From Ureibacillus sinduriensis BLB-1 = JCM 15800 (lineage in GTDB: Bacteria > Bacillota > Bacilli > Bacillales_A > Planococcaceae), in NCBI RefSeq assembly GCF_000772955.1, contig NZ_JPVO01000050.1, positions 62,001-126,000 of the forward strand: a DNA stretch of 64,000 nucleotides, given 5' to 3'. The position numbers and the translations under genes were made by a program. Positions within the stretch are counted from its first letter, which is position 1. Each line of letters opens with the position of its first letter. Positions 35,107 to 45,368 of this stretch are shown here, one piece after another. The notes below the pieces were generated by a model. The model searched no databases, was not told the origin of the DNA, and worked only from the letters and a program-made list of their open reading frames with translations.

Positions 35107-36035
35107 TATTTTTTCGCTCCTTTCAATTTAATTCGTGGATCAATTACACTGTAAAGAATATCAACGATCAATACTGCGAATAATAAGATAATTGAATAGA
35201 ATACTGTAGTACCCATAATTACTGTATAGTCGCGGTTTGTAATACTTGTAACGAAGTGTTTACCTAAACCAGGAATCGCAAAGATTTGTTCAATGATGAA
35301 ACTACCTGTAACAACACCGGCTGTTAATGGTCCTAAATATGTAACAACAGGAAGTAATGCGTTTCTTAAAGTATGTTTGAAAACAGTTGTCCACTTTCCT
35401 AGCCCTTTTGCACGTGCCATCTTGACATAGTCACTGCTGCTTTGCTCCAACATGCTAGAACGTGTAAGTTTTGCAATGAATCCCATATGTGTGATAGCGA
35501 TTGCAAATGCTGGAAGGATACTGTAAATAAATCCTTTCCAGCCACTTACAGGGAAAAGGTCGAGTTTATATGCCAAGAAATACTGCATTAAACCGGCTAA
35601 TATGAACGACGGTACTGAAATACCCAGCACTGCAATAGTTGATGCTAAATAATCCGGGAATTTATTGTGGTAGAGTGCTGCAATAACCCCTAGTAAAATA
35701 CCAAAACCTATTGATAGAATCATAGCCTCAATCCCTAATGTTAACGAGATAGGGAAACTCTCCGAAATCATATCATTCGTTGAGCGACCTTTGTATTTCA
35801 TGGATTCCCCGAAATCAAAAGTCACAGTATCGATTAAATAATCCTTATATTGAATATACCAAGGATTATCTAATCCATATTTTGCATTTAACTGCGCTTC
35901 AATTTGTGGTGGGAAGTCTCGTTCACTTGCGAAAGGACTCCCTGGTGCTAATTGCATCAAGAAAAATGTAGCAGTTACGATTAAATAAAGTGCAATCAAG
36001 ATATAACCTAATCTTTTTAAAATATATTTGAGCAT
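35106..36035 (-). CDS. oppB: Oligopeptide ABC transporter permease OppB, first operon
   Basis: The 309-residue membrane protein has the OppB start ([20 protein letters not shown]), an extracellular domain and six spans with EAA loop [33 protein letters not shown] gives a strong start. It lies 130 bases behind oppA, with an intercistronic hairpin in between that probably lowers its level relative to the binding protein. Confidence 0.96.
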   Translation of the reverse strand: MLKYILKRLGYILIALYLIVTATFFLMQLAPGSPFASERDFPPQIEAQLNAKYGLDNPWYIQYKDYLIDTVTFDFGESMKYKGRSTNDMISESFPISLTLGIEAMILSIGFGILLGVIAALYHNKFPDYLASTIAVLGISVPSFILAGLMQYFLAYKLDLFPVSGWKGFIYSILPAFAIAITHMGFIAKLTRSSMLEQSSSDYVKMARAKGLGKWTTVFKHTLRNALLPVVTYLGPLTAGVVTGSFIIEQIFAIPGLGKHFVTSITNRDYTVIMGTTVFYSIILLFAVLIVDILYSVIDPRIKLKGAKK

Positions 36036-36080
36036 TATTGTCCCCTCCTTTAGATTTTTAGAAAAAAATAACAGTACAAA

Positions 36081-36117
36081 AGGCTGCCTAACTTCACTAA
36101 ATCGAAATAAGCAGCCT
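36081..36117 (-). terminator. Intercistronic hairpin between oppA and oppB, first operon
   Basis: Stem AGGCTGC / GCAGCCT with further TTA/TAA pairing, followed on the minus strand by TTTTGTAC. It is likely a leaky terminator that favours oppA over downstream genes. The second operon has a matching structure at the same place. Confidence 0.75.
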
Positions 36118-36165
36118 AAGTACCATTACGAATTAAGTAAATAGTTACTTCTTAAATAAAATATA

Positions 36166-37800
36166 TTATTTATTAATATCTACATATTTAAGATAAATAT
36201 TACCTAATGCATCTGTTTGCATGTTTTCAACGTAGTCTTTTTTAACAGACAGATTTGTGTAATTGTAAATTGGTGCAATCGGGAATTCCGTCATTGCAAT
36301 TGCTTCAGCTTGTTTCATAAGATCAATACGAGCATCTGCGTCTGTTTCAGTAATAGATTTTTTTAATAACTCTGCATATTGAGGATTTTCCCAACCAGTA
36401 TCGTTGTTCCCGTTTGCAGCTGAATCATATGATTCCAAGAATGTATAAGCATCGTTGTAATCGCCGATCCAACCCATACGAGCAACATCAAAGTCCAAGT
36501 TTGTAAGCTTGTCCAAGTATACTTGCCATTCAGAGTTATCGATTGTAATATCAATACCTAGGTTTGAGTGCCAGCCTTCTTGAATAAATTGAGCGATTGC
36601 AGAGTGTGCTTCACTTGTATTGATTGAAAGACCGATTGAAATTTCGCTTGGATCAGAAATTCCAAGTTCTTTCATACCTGCTTCCAATGCTGCTTTAGCT
36701 TCTTCGATGTCATTATCTTTGAAGTAGCCGCGATCTTCTTCAAAACCATTTACAGCTGTTGGAACCATACCTAATGCTGGAGATTGTTCACCTTTTAATA
36801 CGTTATCGATTAAACCTTGACGGTCAATTGCTAATGTCAATGCTTTACGGATGTTGGCATTTGAAGTGAACTCACCAGTTGTATTGAATTTATAGATATA
36901 GATTGATGCATAGTCGGCAATATTTAAGATGCCTTCTTCTTTATAACGATCAATTACATCTAAACCTACAGTTTGGAATGGTGAACCTAAGAAGTCGATT
37001 TCACCTGCATCGAACATTGTAGACGCAGTAGCTTCGTTTTCTACCATAGAGATGTTTACTTTATCCAAAGCAACGTTTTTGGCATCCCAGTAAGAATCGT
37101 TTTTCTCTAAAGTGATTGACCCTGAGTGCTGCCAATCAGCTAATGTGAACGGTCCATTAGTAATATAAGTATCGCCAGCTTCTGCATACCAAGTATCGTT
37201 AGCTTCTGCAGTTGCTTTGTGAATTGGGTAGTAAGTTTTAAATGCTGTCAACTCTAGGAAGTAAGGTGTTGGGTTTTCTAAAGTGACCTCTAGAGTTTTT
37301 TCGTCAACTACTTTAATTCCTAAGTCTTCTTCAGAACCTTCACCTAAGTTATAAGCTTGAGCTCCTTTAATCGAGTAAAGAATGGAAGCGTATTCAGATG
37401 CATTTTCAGGATTCAATGCAAACTTCCAAGCGTATGCAAAGTCTTCGGCAGTTACTGCGTCACCATTTGACCATTTAGCATCTTTTAAAGTGAATGTATA
37501 TGTTAATAAATCTTCACTAATTTTTACATCTTCTGCTGCCGCATTTACGACTTCTCCATCTTTAACAGTCGTCAATCCCTCGAATACGTTTTGTAAAATT
37601 GCGTTCGAAGTACTATCTGTCGCTAATTGTGGATGTAATGACGGCGGTTCAGATGCTATAACTACATTAAGTTCTTTAGCGCCTGTCCCATTATCAGATG
37701 AACTGCTATCTTTTTCTTCTGATCCTCCAAAGTTACAAGCTGCCAATACTACAGAAAGAGCTAATAACAATGAAAGGAGTAGAATACTATTTTTCTTCAT
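36166..37800 (-). CDS. oppA: Oligopeptide-binding lipoprotein OppA, first operon
   Basis: The 544-residue lipoprotein has a signal peptide ending in lipobox LAAC with the anchor Cys near residue 22, then a Ser/Asp-rich linker and the SBP_bac_5 fold (SNGDAVTAEDFAYAWKFALN, LTLAIDRQGLIDNVLKG). It captures peptides outside the cell and delivers them to OppBCDF. The start at 37800 (MKKNSILLL) has AGGGGG upstream; 13 earlier codons are excluded. CodY-like boxes lie in the promoter region. It is about 70-75 percent similar by eye to the second OppA and thus diverged more than the other subunits. Confidence 0.95.
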   Translation of the reverse strand: MKKNSILLLSLLLALSVVLAACNFGGSEEKDSSSSDNGTGAKELNVVIASEPPSLHPQLATDSTSNAILQNVFEGLTTVKDGEVVNAAAEDVKISEDLLTYTFTLKDAKWSNGDAVTAEDFAYAWKFALNPENASEYASILYSIKGAQAYNLGEGSEEDLGIKVVDEKTLEVTLENPTPYFLELTAFKTYYPIHKATAEANDTWYAEAGDTYITNGPFTLADWQHSGSITLEKNDSYWDAKNVALDKVNISMVENEATASTMFDAGEIDFLGSPFQTVGLDVIDRYKEEGILNIADYASIYIYKFNTTGEFTSNANIRKALTLAIDRQGLIDNVLKGEQSPALGMVPTAVNGFEEDRGYFKDNDIEEAKAALEAGMKELGISDPSEISIGLSINTSEAHSAIAQFIQEGWHSNLGIDITIDNSEWQVYLDKLTNLDFDVARMGWIGDYNDAYTFLESYDSAANGNNDTGWENPQYAELLKKSITETDADARIDLMKQAEAIAMTEFPIAPIYNYTNLSVKKDYVENMQTDALGNIYLKYVDINK

Positions 37801-37837
37801 GAGGATCCCCCTATCATAATTTTGCAATATATTTCCC

Positions 37838-37883
37838 ATTTTTCAGAAAATTTATCTTGGTAATTTTCATTTTTCAGAAATAT
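37838..37883. promoter_or_regulatory. CodY-like boxes upstream of oppA, first operon
   Basis: ATTTTTCAGAAAATT at 37838-37852 differs at one position from the CodY consensus AATTTTCWGAAAATT. A second, weaker match ATTTTTCAGAAATAT (three mismatches) is at 37869-37883. Further matches lie at 37998-38012 and 38148-38162. CodY repression of opp is known in Bacillus and Lactococcus. Confidence 0.65.
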
Positions 37884-38179
37884 TAGAGCTAACATTTACT
37901 ATATTAACAAAAAGTTTTAACAAAATAAATAAAAATTTTATTTTTCTAATTAATTATTTAATTCATTAATATTCGCTATTTTTTACTGATTTATTTAAAT
38001 TTTCTGTATTTTACTCCCGAAACTGCTATTATGAGTATAATTACAATTATTTTCTGAATATAGTGAATCATCCCAATATTCTATATAAAATTTATTAAAG
38101 ATGCTGATAAATTATCCCCCAACACATTAAACATGAATTTAAACTTCAATTTTCTGACAATATCAATCTACAACGAAAA
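37884..38179. other. AT-rich upstream region of the first opp operon
   Basis: About 300 bases without a gene. It is very AT-rich, holds two more CodY-like matches and presumably the oppA promoter. I see no small gene or hairpin in it. Confidence 0.5.
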
Positions 38180-38223
38180 AAAGATGATAACTCACCCTGG
38201 AACTAGGATGAATTATCATCTTT
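38180..38223 (-). terminator. Terminator of the second opp operon
   Basis: Perfect 10-11-bp stem AAGATGATAA / TTATCATCTT with a 22-base loop, directly at the oppF stop. On the minus strand TTTTTTTCG follows. Confidence 0.88.
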
Positions 38224-38224
38224 A

Positions 38225-39130
38225 TCATTTTGTCCATTTTTTAACTTGATCTTCTGTGCCATAAACGAAATGGGAAGGCAACACTTCACGGAGCTTTCCG
38301 ACATCTATTTCCTCATGTGAATAGGGTATCCTTTGCCTTACTCTTTCTGTTAATGGATCGGGCAGAGGGACAGCAGACAATAGAGATTTTGTATAAGGAT
38401 GAATTGGATTATTATATATCTCGTCCGATTTACCCAACTCCACAATTTTCCCTCTGTACATAACAGCAATACGATCACTTATATATTTCACCATCGATAA
38501 ATCATGGGCAATAAATAAATATGTTAAATTGCGTTCTCTTTGAAGTTTCTTTAACAAGTTAACCACTTGTGCCTGAATGGAAACGTCTAGAGCTGAAATG
38601 GGCTCATCCGCAATGATAAAACTTGGGTTCAAGCTTAGGGCACGGGCAATCCCGATTCGTTGACGCTGCCCACCCGAAAATTCATGTGCATACCTGTTCG
38701 CGTGTTCACGATTCAAACCAACGGCTTCCAATAACTCGGCGATTCTTTCGCGTCTTTCTTTTTTATTATTGTACAAACCATGGATGTCAAAGCCTTCACC
38801 AATGATCTCACCTGCTGTCATACGAGGGTTTAAAGAAGCATATGGATCTTGAAAGATCATTTGCATTTCACGATTAAATTCTTTTAATTCTTTTTTGGAT
38901 TTACTGGCGTGGATGTTCTTCCCCTTAAAAATGACCTGTCCATCCGTAATATCATATAATCGTATAATGGAACGTCCGGTTGTTGATTTTCCGCATCCCG
39001 ATTCTCCCACCAATCCCAACGTCTCTCCTTCATATATATCGAAACTAATCCCATCCACCGCTTTTATCGGATTGCCCGCTGAACCAAAATGTTGTTTTAA
39101 ATTTTTGACCTCAAGTAATTTATTAGCCAT
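38225..39130 (-). CDS. oppF: Oligopeptide ABC transporter ATPase OppF, second operon
   Basis: The 301-residue ATPase has the same motifs as the first copy ([31 protein letters not shown]) and the C-terminal [17 protein letters not shown]. Most differences are at the end ([20 protein letters not shown] instead of KRTRIQYSHEE). The DNA differs at many third positions, so the duplication is old and both copies are under selection. It overlaps oppD by eight bases. Confidence 0.95.
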   Translation of the reverse strand: MANKLLEVKNLKQHFGSAGNPIKAVDGISFDIYEGETLGLVGESGCGKSTTGRSIIRLYDITDGQVIFKGKNIHASKSKKELKEFNREMQMIFQDPYASLNPRMTAGEIIGEGFDIHGLYNNKKERRERIAELLEAVGLNREHANRYAHEFSGGQRQRIGIARALSLNPSFIIADEPISALDVSIQAQVVNLLKKLQRERNLTYLFIAHDLSMVKYISDRIAVMYRGKIVELGKSDEIYNNPIHPYTKSLLSAVPLPDPLTERVRQRIPYSHEEIDVGKLREVLPSHFVYGTEDQVKKWTK

Positions 39131-40175
39131 TTCCTTGTGCCTCCTTTAAATAACCCTCAATTCTGCGAGAGATTGACTCTGGTATCTCGATTTGGGGTGC
39201 ATCAGGATGAAGTAACCACGTCTTCGCAAAATGTGTATCCGATACTTGAAACATCGGCGGCTCTTCTTCATAATCGATGGCCATTGCATACTCATTGCGG
39301 GGAGCAAATGCATCGCCCTTCGGTGGGTGAATAAGATCTGGGGGAGATCCCGGTATTGTCCTCAATTCTTCTTTGACGTTATTTTTCAAGTCAGGCATCG
39401 ATCCTAACAGTCCCCACGTATATGGATGCTTCGGGTTATAGAAAATATCATTTACAGTACCATATTCGACAATCTGGCCAGCGTACATAACTGCTACTCG
39501 GTCTGCTACATTTGCAACGACCCCCAAATCATGTGTAATGAATATAATCGATGTACCACGTTTTTTTTGTATATCCTTCATTAACTCTAAAATTTGCGCC
39601 TGAATTGTGACGTCTAATGCAGTTGTCGGCTCATCCGCAATCAACAGTTTCGGATCAGCCGCCAGCGCGATTGCGATAACAACCCTTTGACGCATCCCAC
39701 CACTAAATTCGTGCGGAAATTGCTTGAATCTTTTCTCGGGCATCGGGATTCCGACAAGATCCAATAGCTTAATCGCCCGCTCTTTTGCTTCTGATGCCGA
39801 GATTTTTTGATGCTTCAAAATTACTTCGGTAATTTGTCTGCCTACACGCATTGTAGGATTCAATGCTGTCATCGGATCCTGAAAAATCATTGCTATATCA
39901 TTGCCGCGAACTTTCGACATTTGTTTTTCAGTTAACGGAATCAGATTTTTGCCATCCAATATAATTTCCCCGCCTGCATAGAGCCCGGGTGGTTGAGGAA
40001 TCAGTTTCATAATCGCATTGCTCGTCACGCTTTTCCCTGAACCGGATTCCCCCACGATCGCCAATGTCTCTCCTTCATACAGCTCGAAGCTAACTCCTCT
40101 GACTGCCTGTACGATTCCTGCATACGTTTTAAAATTTACCCTTAAGTCATTTACTTCCAACAACTTCTTTTTCAT
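39123..40175 (-). CDS. oppD: Oligopeptide ABC transporter ATPase OppD, second operon
   Basis: The 350-residue ATPase carries [18 protein letters not shown] and [12 protein letters not shown] like its paralog, with a few substitutions such as [10 protein letters not shown] for [10 protein letters not shown]. The C-terminal 30 residues are the most divergent part. ATP hydrolysis partner of OppF in the second importer. Start ATG at 40175 follows AGGAAGGTGAAAAT. Confidence 0.95.
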   Translation of the reverse strand: MKKKLLEVNDLRVNFKTYAGIVQAVRGVSFELYEGETLAIVGESGSGKSVTSNAIMKLIPQPPGLYAGGEIILDGKNLIPLTEKQMSKVRGNDIAMIFQDPMTALNPTMRVGRQITEVILKHQKISASEAKERAIKLLDLVGIPMPEKRFKQFPHEFSGGMRQRVVIAIALAADPKLLIADEPTTALDVTIQAQILELMKDIQKKRGTSIIFITHDLGVVANVADRVAVMYAGQIVEYGTVNDIFYNPKHPYTWGLLGSMPDLKNNVKEELRTIPGSPPDLIHPPKGDAFAPRNEYAMAIDYEEEPPMFQVSDTHFAKTWLLHPDAPQIEIPESISRRIEGYLKEAQGNG

Positions 40176-40189
40176 ATTTTCACCTTCCT

Positions 40190-41125
40190 CTATTTTCGTA
40201 ATTTAGGGTCTAGGGCATCCCTCAATCCGTCCCCTACTGCATTAAATGCAAAGATCGTTAATGAAATAAAGAACGCTGGGAAAAAGAGTCTCCATGGTGC
40301 AGAGGTTAAAGCTTTATTTCCCTCCGAAGCCATTGTCCCCCAGCTCGCGGTTGGTGCTGGAACACCAAGTCCTAAATAACTTAAAAATGATTCTGTGAAT
40401 ATGGCTGATGGAATTGTTAAAGTCATAGTTACCAATATTGCACCCAAGGCATTCGGCACCAAATGTTTCCGGATCAAGTGCCACGTACTTGCTCCAAGCG
40501 TACGGGCCGCCAATACATACTCTTGGTTTTTTATCGATAACACTTCCCCACGTACGATTCTCGCCATATTAATCCATCCTGTGATGGACAGGGCAATAAT
40601 CATGGGAAGTAACCCAGGCTCTAGCACGACTAACAAAATAATCACGACAAGTAAATAAGGGACAGCCGACAAAACGTCCGCAATACGCATCATGATGTTG
40701 TCCAATCTTCCGCCTGCAAGGCCGGAAATGCTTCCCCATAAAACACCGATAATTAGGTCGATGACAGCAGCAGTAATCCCAATAAACAAGGAGATACGCG
40801 CGCCCTGCCACACCCGAACGAAGACGTCACGCCCTAAATCATCCGTACCGAACCAATGGCTTGCCGATGGTGGTGCATTATAGATACCTAATTGCTCACG
40901 ATAGCTGTATGGCGAAAAAACAGGAACGAAGATGGCTAGTAAGGCGATAATTACCAAGGCAATTATTCCAAAGATAGCTAGTTTGTTTTGTGAAAAGCGC
41001 AAAAATACTTCTCTCCAAAATGAAACAGATTTATCTGCAAGTTTTTCTGATTCATCTTGTTTCATCCCGACCATATTGAATTTCTCAGGCTCAATTTTCT
41101 CGAACTGCCATTCTTTTTTAGCCAT
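40190..41125 (-). CDS. oppC: Oligopeptide ABC transporter permease OppC, second operon
   Basis: The 311-residue permease is nearly identical to the first OppC from residue 30 on, including GTDDLGRDVFVRVWQG and the EAA loop YVLAARTLGASTWHLIRKH. The first 25 residues, which face the cytoplasm, are different (WQFEKIEPEKFNMVGMKQDE). Its start touches the oppB stop at 41125. It forms the channel with OppB. Confidence 0.95.
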   Translation of the reverse strand: MAKKEWQFEKIEPEKFNMVGMKQDESEKLADKSVSFWREVFLRFSQNKLAIFGIIALVIIALLAIFVPVFSPYSYREQLGIYNAPPSASHWFGTDDLGRDVFVRVWQGARISLFIGITAAVIDLIIGVLWGSISGLAGGRLDNIMMRIADVLSAVPYLLVVIILLVVLEPGLLPMIIALSITGWINMARIVRGEVLSIKNQEYVLAARTLGASTWHLIRKHLVPNALGAILVTMTLTIPSAIFTESFLSYLGLGVPAPTASWGTMASEGNKALTSAPWRLFFPAFFISLTIFAFNAVGDGLRDALDPKLRK

Positions 41126-42054
41126 TACTTTTTCGCTCCTTTCAATTTTATTCTCGGGTCAATGACACTATATAAAATGTCAACTATCAGTACTGCAAAT
41201 AAAAGAATAATTGAATAGAACACCGTTGTCCCCATGATCACTGTATAATCACGGTTTGTAATACTGGTTACAAAATGTCTTCCCAGTCCTGGAATCGCAA
41301 AGATTTGCTCGATGATGAAACTTCCTGTAACTACCCCAGCTGTAAGCGGCCCCAAATATGTAATAACCGGCATCAGTGCGTTTCTTAAAGTATGGCGAAT
41401 TACAATTGTCCACTTTCCAAGTCCTTTTGAACGAGCCATTTTCACATAATCACTGCTGGATTGTTCGAGCATACTGGATCTTGTCAGCTTCGCAATGAAA
41501 CCGGCATGTGTAATGGCAATCGCAAGTGCCGGTAGAATGCTATAATTAAACCCCTTCCAACCGCTTACTGGGAAAAGATCTAATTTATATGCCAAGAAAT
41601 ATTGCATAAGTCCTGCCAGTATAAAGGAAGGAACAGAAATTCCAAGCACTGCTATTGTGGAAGCCAAGTAATCCGGAAATTTATTATGATACAGCGCTGC
41701 TATCACTCCTAGGAATATCCCCAATCCTATCGACAAAATCATCGCTTCGATCCCCAGTGTCAATGAAATTGGGAAACTTTCGGAGATAATATCATTTGTG
41801 GAGCGCCCCTTATATTTCATCGATTCTCCGAAGTCAAAGGAAACTGTATCTACCAAGTAATCTTTATATTGAATATACCAAGGGTTGTCCAATCCATATT
41901 TTGCATTCAATTGTTCTTCTATTTGCGGCGGGAAATCACGTTCACTAGCAAATGGGCTGCCAGGTGCTAATTGCATCAAAAAGAATGTTGCCGTAATAAT
42001 GATAAATAAGGCAATCAGTATATAAACCAACCGTTTAAAAATGTATCTCAGCAC
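41125..42054 (-). CDS. oppB: Oligopeptide ABC transporter permease OppB, second operon
   Basis: The 309-residue permease matches the first OppB over its whole length. GGAGG six bases ahead of GTG at 42054 sets the start (MLRYIFKRLVYILIAL). The frame extends 15 codons upstream without a site. EAA loop is YVKMARSKGLGKWTIVIRHT. It lies 123 bases behind oppA with an intercistronic hairpin. Confidence 0.95.
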   Translation of the reverse strand: MLRYIFKRLVYILIALFIIITATFFLMQLAPGSPFASERDFPPQIEEQLNAKYGLDNPWYIQYKDYLVDTVSFDFGESMKYKGRSTNDIISESFPISLTLGIEAMILSIGLGIFLGVIAALYHNKFPDYLASTIAVLGISVPSFILAGLMQYFLAYKLDLFPVSGWKGFNYSILPALAIAITHAGFIAKLTRSSMLEQSSSDYVKMARSKGLGKWTIVIRHTLRNALMPVITYLGPLTAGVVTGSFIIEQIFAIPGLGRHFVTSITNRDYTVIMGTTVFYSIILLFAVLIVDILYSVIDPRIKLKGAKK

Positions 42055-42115
42055 TATAAAACCTCCTTTTTCGTTTGCGCTAGATTGAATGAAAGTCATA
42101 TATCAACACTATAAA

Positions 42116-42152
42116 AGGCTGCTTGAATCGATTATTCGATCGTAAGCAGCCT
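42116..42152 (-). terminator. Intercistronic hairpin between oppA and oppB, second operon
   Basis: Perfect 9-bp stem AGGCTGCTT / AAGCAGCCT with an inner ATCGA palindrome, followed on the minus strand by TTTTATAG. Same position and core as in the first operon, so it predates the duplication or is selected in both. Confidence 0.8.
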
Positions 42153-42177
42153 AGGTAAGTTAGTAATCTTTTATTTA

Positions 42178-43836
42178 TTATTTTTTAATATCTACATATT
42201 TAAGATAGATGTTACCAAGAGCATCCAATTCCATATTTTCTACATAATCTTTCTTAACAGAAAGGTTAGTGTAGTAATAGATAGGTGCTACTGGGTATTC
42301 AGACATGATAATTGCTTCCGCTTGTTTTAATAATTCAAGACGTTTAGCTGGATCTTGTTCTTTATTTGATTGTTCTAATAATGCTGTGTATTCTGCATTT
42401 TCCCAACCAGTATCGTTGTTGCCGTTATCAGCTGAATTGTACATTTCTAAGAATGTATAAGCGTCATTATAGTCACCAATCCAACCTAAACGAGCGATTT
42501 GGTAATCTAAGTTAGATAATTTATCTAGGTATACTTGCCACTCAGAATTATCTAGAGTTACTTCGATTCCTAGATTTGTACGCCATCCTTCTTGGATGAA
42601 TTGTGCGATAGCAGCGTGCGCTTCACTTGTATTGAATGATAATTTAATATCTAATTCACTTGCATCACTTAAACCAAGTTCTTGTAAACCTAATTCAAGT
42701 GCTTTTTTCGCTTCTTCGATATCATTGTCTTTCATGTATCCGCGATCTTCTTCGAAGCCTTTAACAGCAGCTGGAACCATACCAGTAGCTGGAGTTTGCT
42801 CACCTTTAGTGATGTTATCAATTAAACCTTGACGGTCGATAGCAAGCGTTAATGCTTTACGGATGTTCACGTTTGACATTATTTCGTCAGTTGTATTGAA
42901 TTTATAAACATAGATTGATGCATAGTCAGAGATATTCAAAATACCTTCTTCTTTATAGCGATCGATTACGTCTAATGCTACAGATTGATATGGTGCTCCC
43001 AAGAAGTCGATTTCACCTTTATCAAACATTGTTGCAGCAGTAGTTTCAGATTCAACCATAGAGATATTAACCGTATCTAGAGCTACATTGTCAGCATCCC
43101 AGTAGTTTGCATTCTTTTCTAATGTCATGGAACCGCCATGTTGCCATTCAGATAGAGTGAATGGTCCATTAGAAATGTATTGGTCACCAGCTTCTGCAAA
43201 CCAAGTATCGTTTGCTTCAGCTGTTGCTTTATGAATTGGGTAGTAAGTTTTGAATGCTGTTAACTCCAAGAAGTAAGGAGTCGGGTTTTCTAAAGTTACT
43301 TTTAAAGTTTTTTCGTCAACTACTTCAATTCCTAAGTCTTCAGCAGAACCTTCACCTAAGTTGAATGCTTGTGCCCCTTTAATTGGGTAAAGGATTGAAG
43401 CATACTCGGATGCATTTTCAGGAGTAAGTGCAAAAGTCCAAGCATATGCAAAGTCTTCAGCTGTTACTGTATCACCATTTGACCATTTTGCGTCACGTAA
43501 AGTGAATGTATAAACTAAGCCATCTTCACTAACATCTACTTTTTCTGCAGCAGCTTCAATAACTTCGCCGTCTTTAACAGTTGTTAATCCTTCAAATACG
43601 TTCTTTAATACAGCATTTGATGTGCTGTCAGTCGCCAATTGCGGATGCATTGATGGTGGTTCTGATGCTACAACTAAGTTAAGTTCCTTAGGCCCACCTT
43701 CAGTAGTTTCTTCCGTGCCTTCTTTTTTGCCATCTTCTGATGCTGGTTTTTCTTCCTCAGCACCGAAGTTACATGCTGCAAGTACTAGAGTTAAAGCTAG
43801 TAACATTAGCATTAAAAATAAATTGCTCTTTTTCAA
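42178..43836 (-). CDS. oppA: Oligopeptide-binding lipoprotein OppA, second operon
   Basis: The 552-residue lipoprotein has signal MLLALTLVLAAC with the anchor Cys near residue 23, an acidic Glu/Lys-rich linker longer than in the first copy, and the SBP_bac_5 fold. GGGGG seven bases before TTG at 43836 sets the start (MKKSNLFLML); 18 earlier in-frame codons are excluded. Divergence from the first OppA is greatest in the linker and C-terminal half, so peptide preference may differ. Codon use suggests a highly expressed gene. Confidence 0.94.
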   Translation of the reverse strand: MKKSNLFLMLMLLALTLVLAACNFGAEEEKPASEDGKKEGTEETTEGGPKELNLVVASEPPSMHPQLATDSTSNAVLKNVFEGLTTVKDGEVIEAAAEKVDVSEDGLVYTFTLRDAKWSNGDTVTAEDFAYAWTFALTPENASEYASILYPIKGAQAFNLGEGSAEDLGIEVVDEKTLKVTLENPTPYFLELTAFKTYYPIHKATAEANDTWFAEAGDQYISNGPFTLSEWQHGGSMTLEKNANYWDADNVALDTVNISMVESETTAATMFDKGEIDFLGAPYQSVALDVIDRYKEEGILNISDYASIYVYKFNTTDEIMSNVNIRKALTLAIDRQGLIDNITKGEQTPATGMVPAAVKGFEEDRGYMKDNDIEEAKKALELGLQELGLSDASELDIKLSFNTSEAHAAIAQFIQEGWRTNLGIEVTLDNSEWQVYLDKLSNLDYQIARLGWIGDYNDAYTFLEMYNSADNGNNDTGWENAEYTALLEQSNKEQDPAKRLELLKQAEAIIMSEYPVAPIYYYTNLSVKKDYVENMELDALGNIYLKYVDIKK

Positions 43837-43865
43837 TGCAAATCCCCCTCTTTTTGTTTTTTCCC

Positions 43866-43880
43866 TATTTTCTGATAATA
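43866..43880. promoter_or_regulatory. CodY-like box upstream of oppA, second operon
   Basis: TATTTTCTGATAATA matches the CodY consensus with three mismatches, 30 bases ahead of the oppA start. Confidence 0.4.
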
Positions 43881-44272
43881 GGAGTAACAATTCTCATCAT
43901 AGCAAAAATTATTTACGAAATAAACAAAAAATTCATTTTTCTAGGAAAATTTAAATAATTTAATATTTTAGAATAACTTAACATGCTATATAACTGTAAT
44001 ACTATTCTTATTATGTATGGATCGATGGAAACTATTGATTCCATTATATAAAACCTTCAGATCATTAGATTATCTTTCATTACATTTCAATATGCTATAC
44101 GGAAGATTCCTTTTTTCAAATTCTCAATCTCCCATTCTAAATGGTTAATAACATTATTTCTCACAAAGAAAATACTTTGAGTAGAATAATTAATTATTGT
44201 AAATAAAATGAGTAGTTTACTTAAAATTTAGAGAATAGGTAGGAGGAAAGGATTGTAAAAAGTGGCATATTT
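43881..44272. other. AT-rich gene-free stretch of about 390 bases
   Basis: Upstream region of the second opp operon. A good AGGAGG followed by TTG TAA at 44240-44256 is a ribosome binding site with no gene behind it. Otherwise nothing is visible. Confidence 0.45.
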
Positions 44273-44306
44273 AAAAAAGAAGGGTAAATTATACCCTTCT
44301 TTTTTT
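44273..44306. terminator. Bidirectional terminator downstream of the HAAS gene
   Basis: Stem AAAAAAGAAGGGTA / TACCCTTCTTTTTT with a five-base loop, U tracts on both strands. It lies 67 bases past the stop of the 44373 gene. Confidence 0.85.
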
Positions 44307-44372
44307 AATAAATATCGGGAAAAGCGGATTAAATTTTTCGACAGGGACCCCGACTTTGAGATGCATTTTTCG

Positions 44373-45368
44373 TTATCTATTTGCTTTTCTGAAGCCACTT
44401 ATACAATTCATAATGGAAGATACCGCATACAGAACTAATGTTGCTCCAATAACATAGTTCCTGATTTGACCCTCAGGCATTTCAAGATTACCGCTCATAT
44501 ATGATAGAAATTCAGGGTGGAAGAAATTAGGGTTCACTATAAGGAATGCCAATACTATTAGTCCCACTGTTTCACGGACCGTATTGAGAATAGCCAACTT
44601 CTTCGTCCATTCATTATTAATAAAAAGGATTAGCGCAAAGACAATCTCCAGTCCAAGGACGACTATAATGACCGGTCCAAAAGAGTCCATGACATGCTGA
44701 TTGAATGCCGGCATAATAAATTCTAGTCCACCACCTGAATTTTTATAAACCCCTACCAAGTGATCAGCATTAAAATAAACCGTGCCCCAGATCGACGTCC
44801 ATAATAAACTAGCAAATACATACCCTTTCGTAATCATTCTTTCCTTTGGTACATAGGGGATATTCTCCAAGTCTTCCGGGGTCCATTTATTAAAGCTCAT
44901 TGTACGTGGAAGCTTATCTTTACTTTGATCAGTCCTTTCAAGAATGACAAAAGTTAAAGTCAACCAAAAGAAAACTTGCATAAATACATGAATTACACTC
45001 CAAATCCCTTCCCCTAATACCACTATTCCTACATTTAGAACGGTATCTCCCTTATCAAACTCCACAATATACTTTGTTAGGACAACAATAAAAGAGATGA
45101 CTGCAGCGATAGGGACGATCATCTTTAATAACGAAACATAGATATCAAAATATTTTGGGCCAATTAGGTGCATTGGCCGTTCATTATAGCCGCTTGCCAA
45201 AATTGCGGGGTTTCCTAATTCGCCAAGTGCAACCTTCACGTCTTCTTCTGTGTAGCCATCCGGGAGCATGTCTTCAATCGTCGACTTTAATTCAAGGCCA
45301 ATATCTTCACGATTTTTAATTGGCAGCCTTCGTGTAACCTCGTAAATATAAACATCAATTAAATCCAT
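44373..45368 (-). CDS. Membrane protein with N-terminal HAAS (DUF1700-like) domain
   Basis: The 331-residue protein begins with a cytoplasmic helical HAAS-type region (about 1-65, YIYEVTRRLPIKNREDIGLE and VKVALGELGNPAILASGY), followed by about seven membrane segments. HAAS proteins are typically paired with a PadR regulator and are thought to influence it. Here the start overlaps the padR gene by 14 bases, so the two are translationally coupled. AAGGGG lies nine bases upstream. The role in the membrane is unknown. Confidence 0.82.
   Translation of the reverse strand: MDLIDVYIYEVTRRLPIKNREDIGLELKSTIEDMLPDGYTEEDVKVALGELGNPAILASGYNERPMHLIGPKYFDIYVSLLKMIVPIAAVISFIVVLTKYIVEFDKGDTVLNVGIVVLGEGIWSVIHVFMQVFFWLTLTFVILERTDQSKDKLPRTMSFNKWTPEDLENIPYVPKERMITKGYVFASLLWTSIWGTVYFNADHLVGVYKNSGGGLEFIMPAFNQHVMDSFGPVIIVVLGLEIVFALILFINNEWTKKLAILNTVRETVGLIVLAFLIVNPNFFHPEFLSYMSGNLEMPEGQIRNYVIGATLVLYAVSSIMNCISGFRKANR

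Noticed and set aside
32198-43836. Opp duplication as an assembly artefact
   Set aside because: The two copies differ at many nucleotide positions and in gene ends, so they are real paralogs.
44240-44256. AGGAGG followed by TTG TAA upstream of the second opp operon
   Set aside because: A fine ribosome binding site with an immediate stop. No gene follows in any frame that continues beyond the terminator at 44273. Probably chance or a decayed start.
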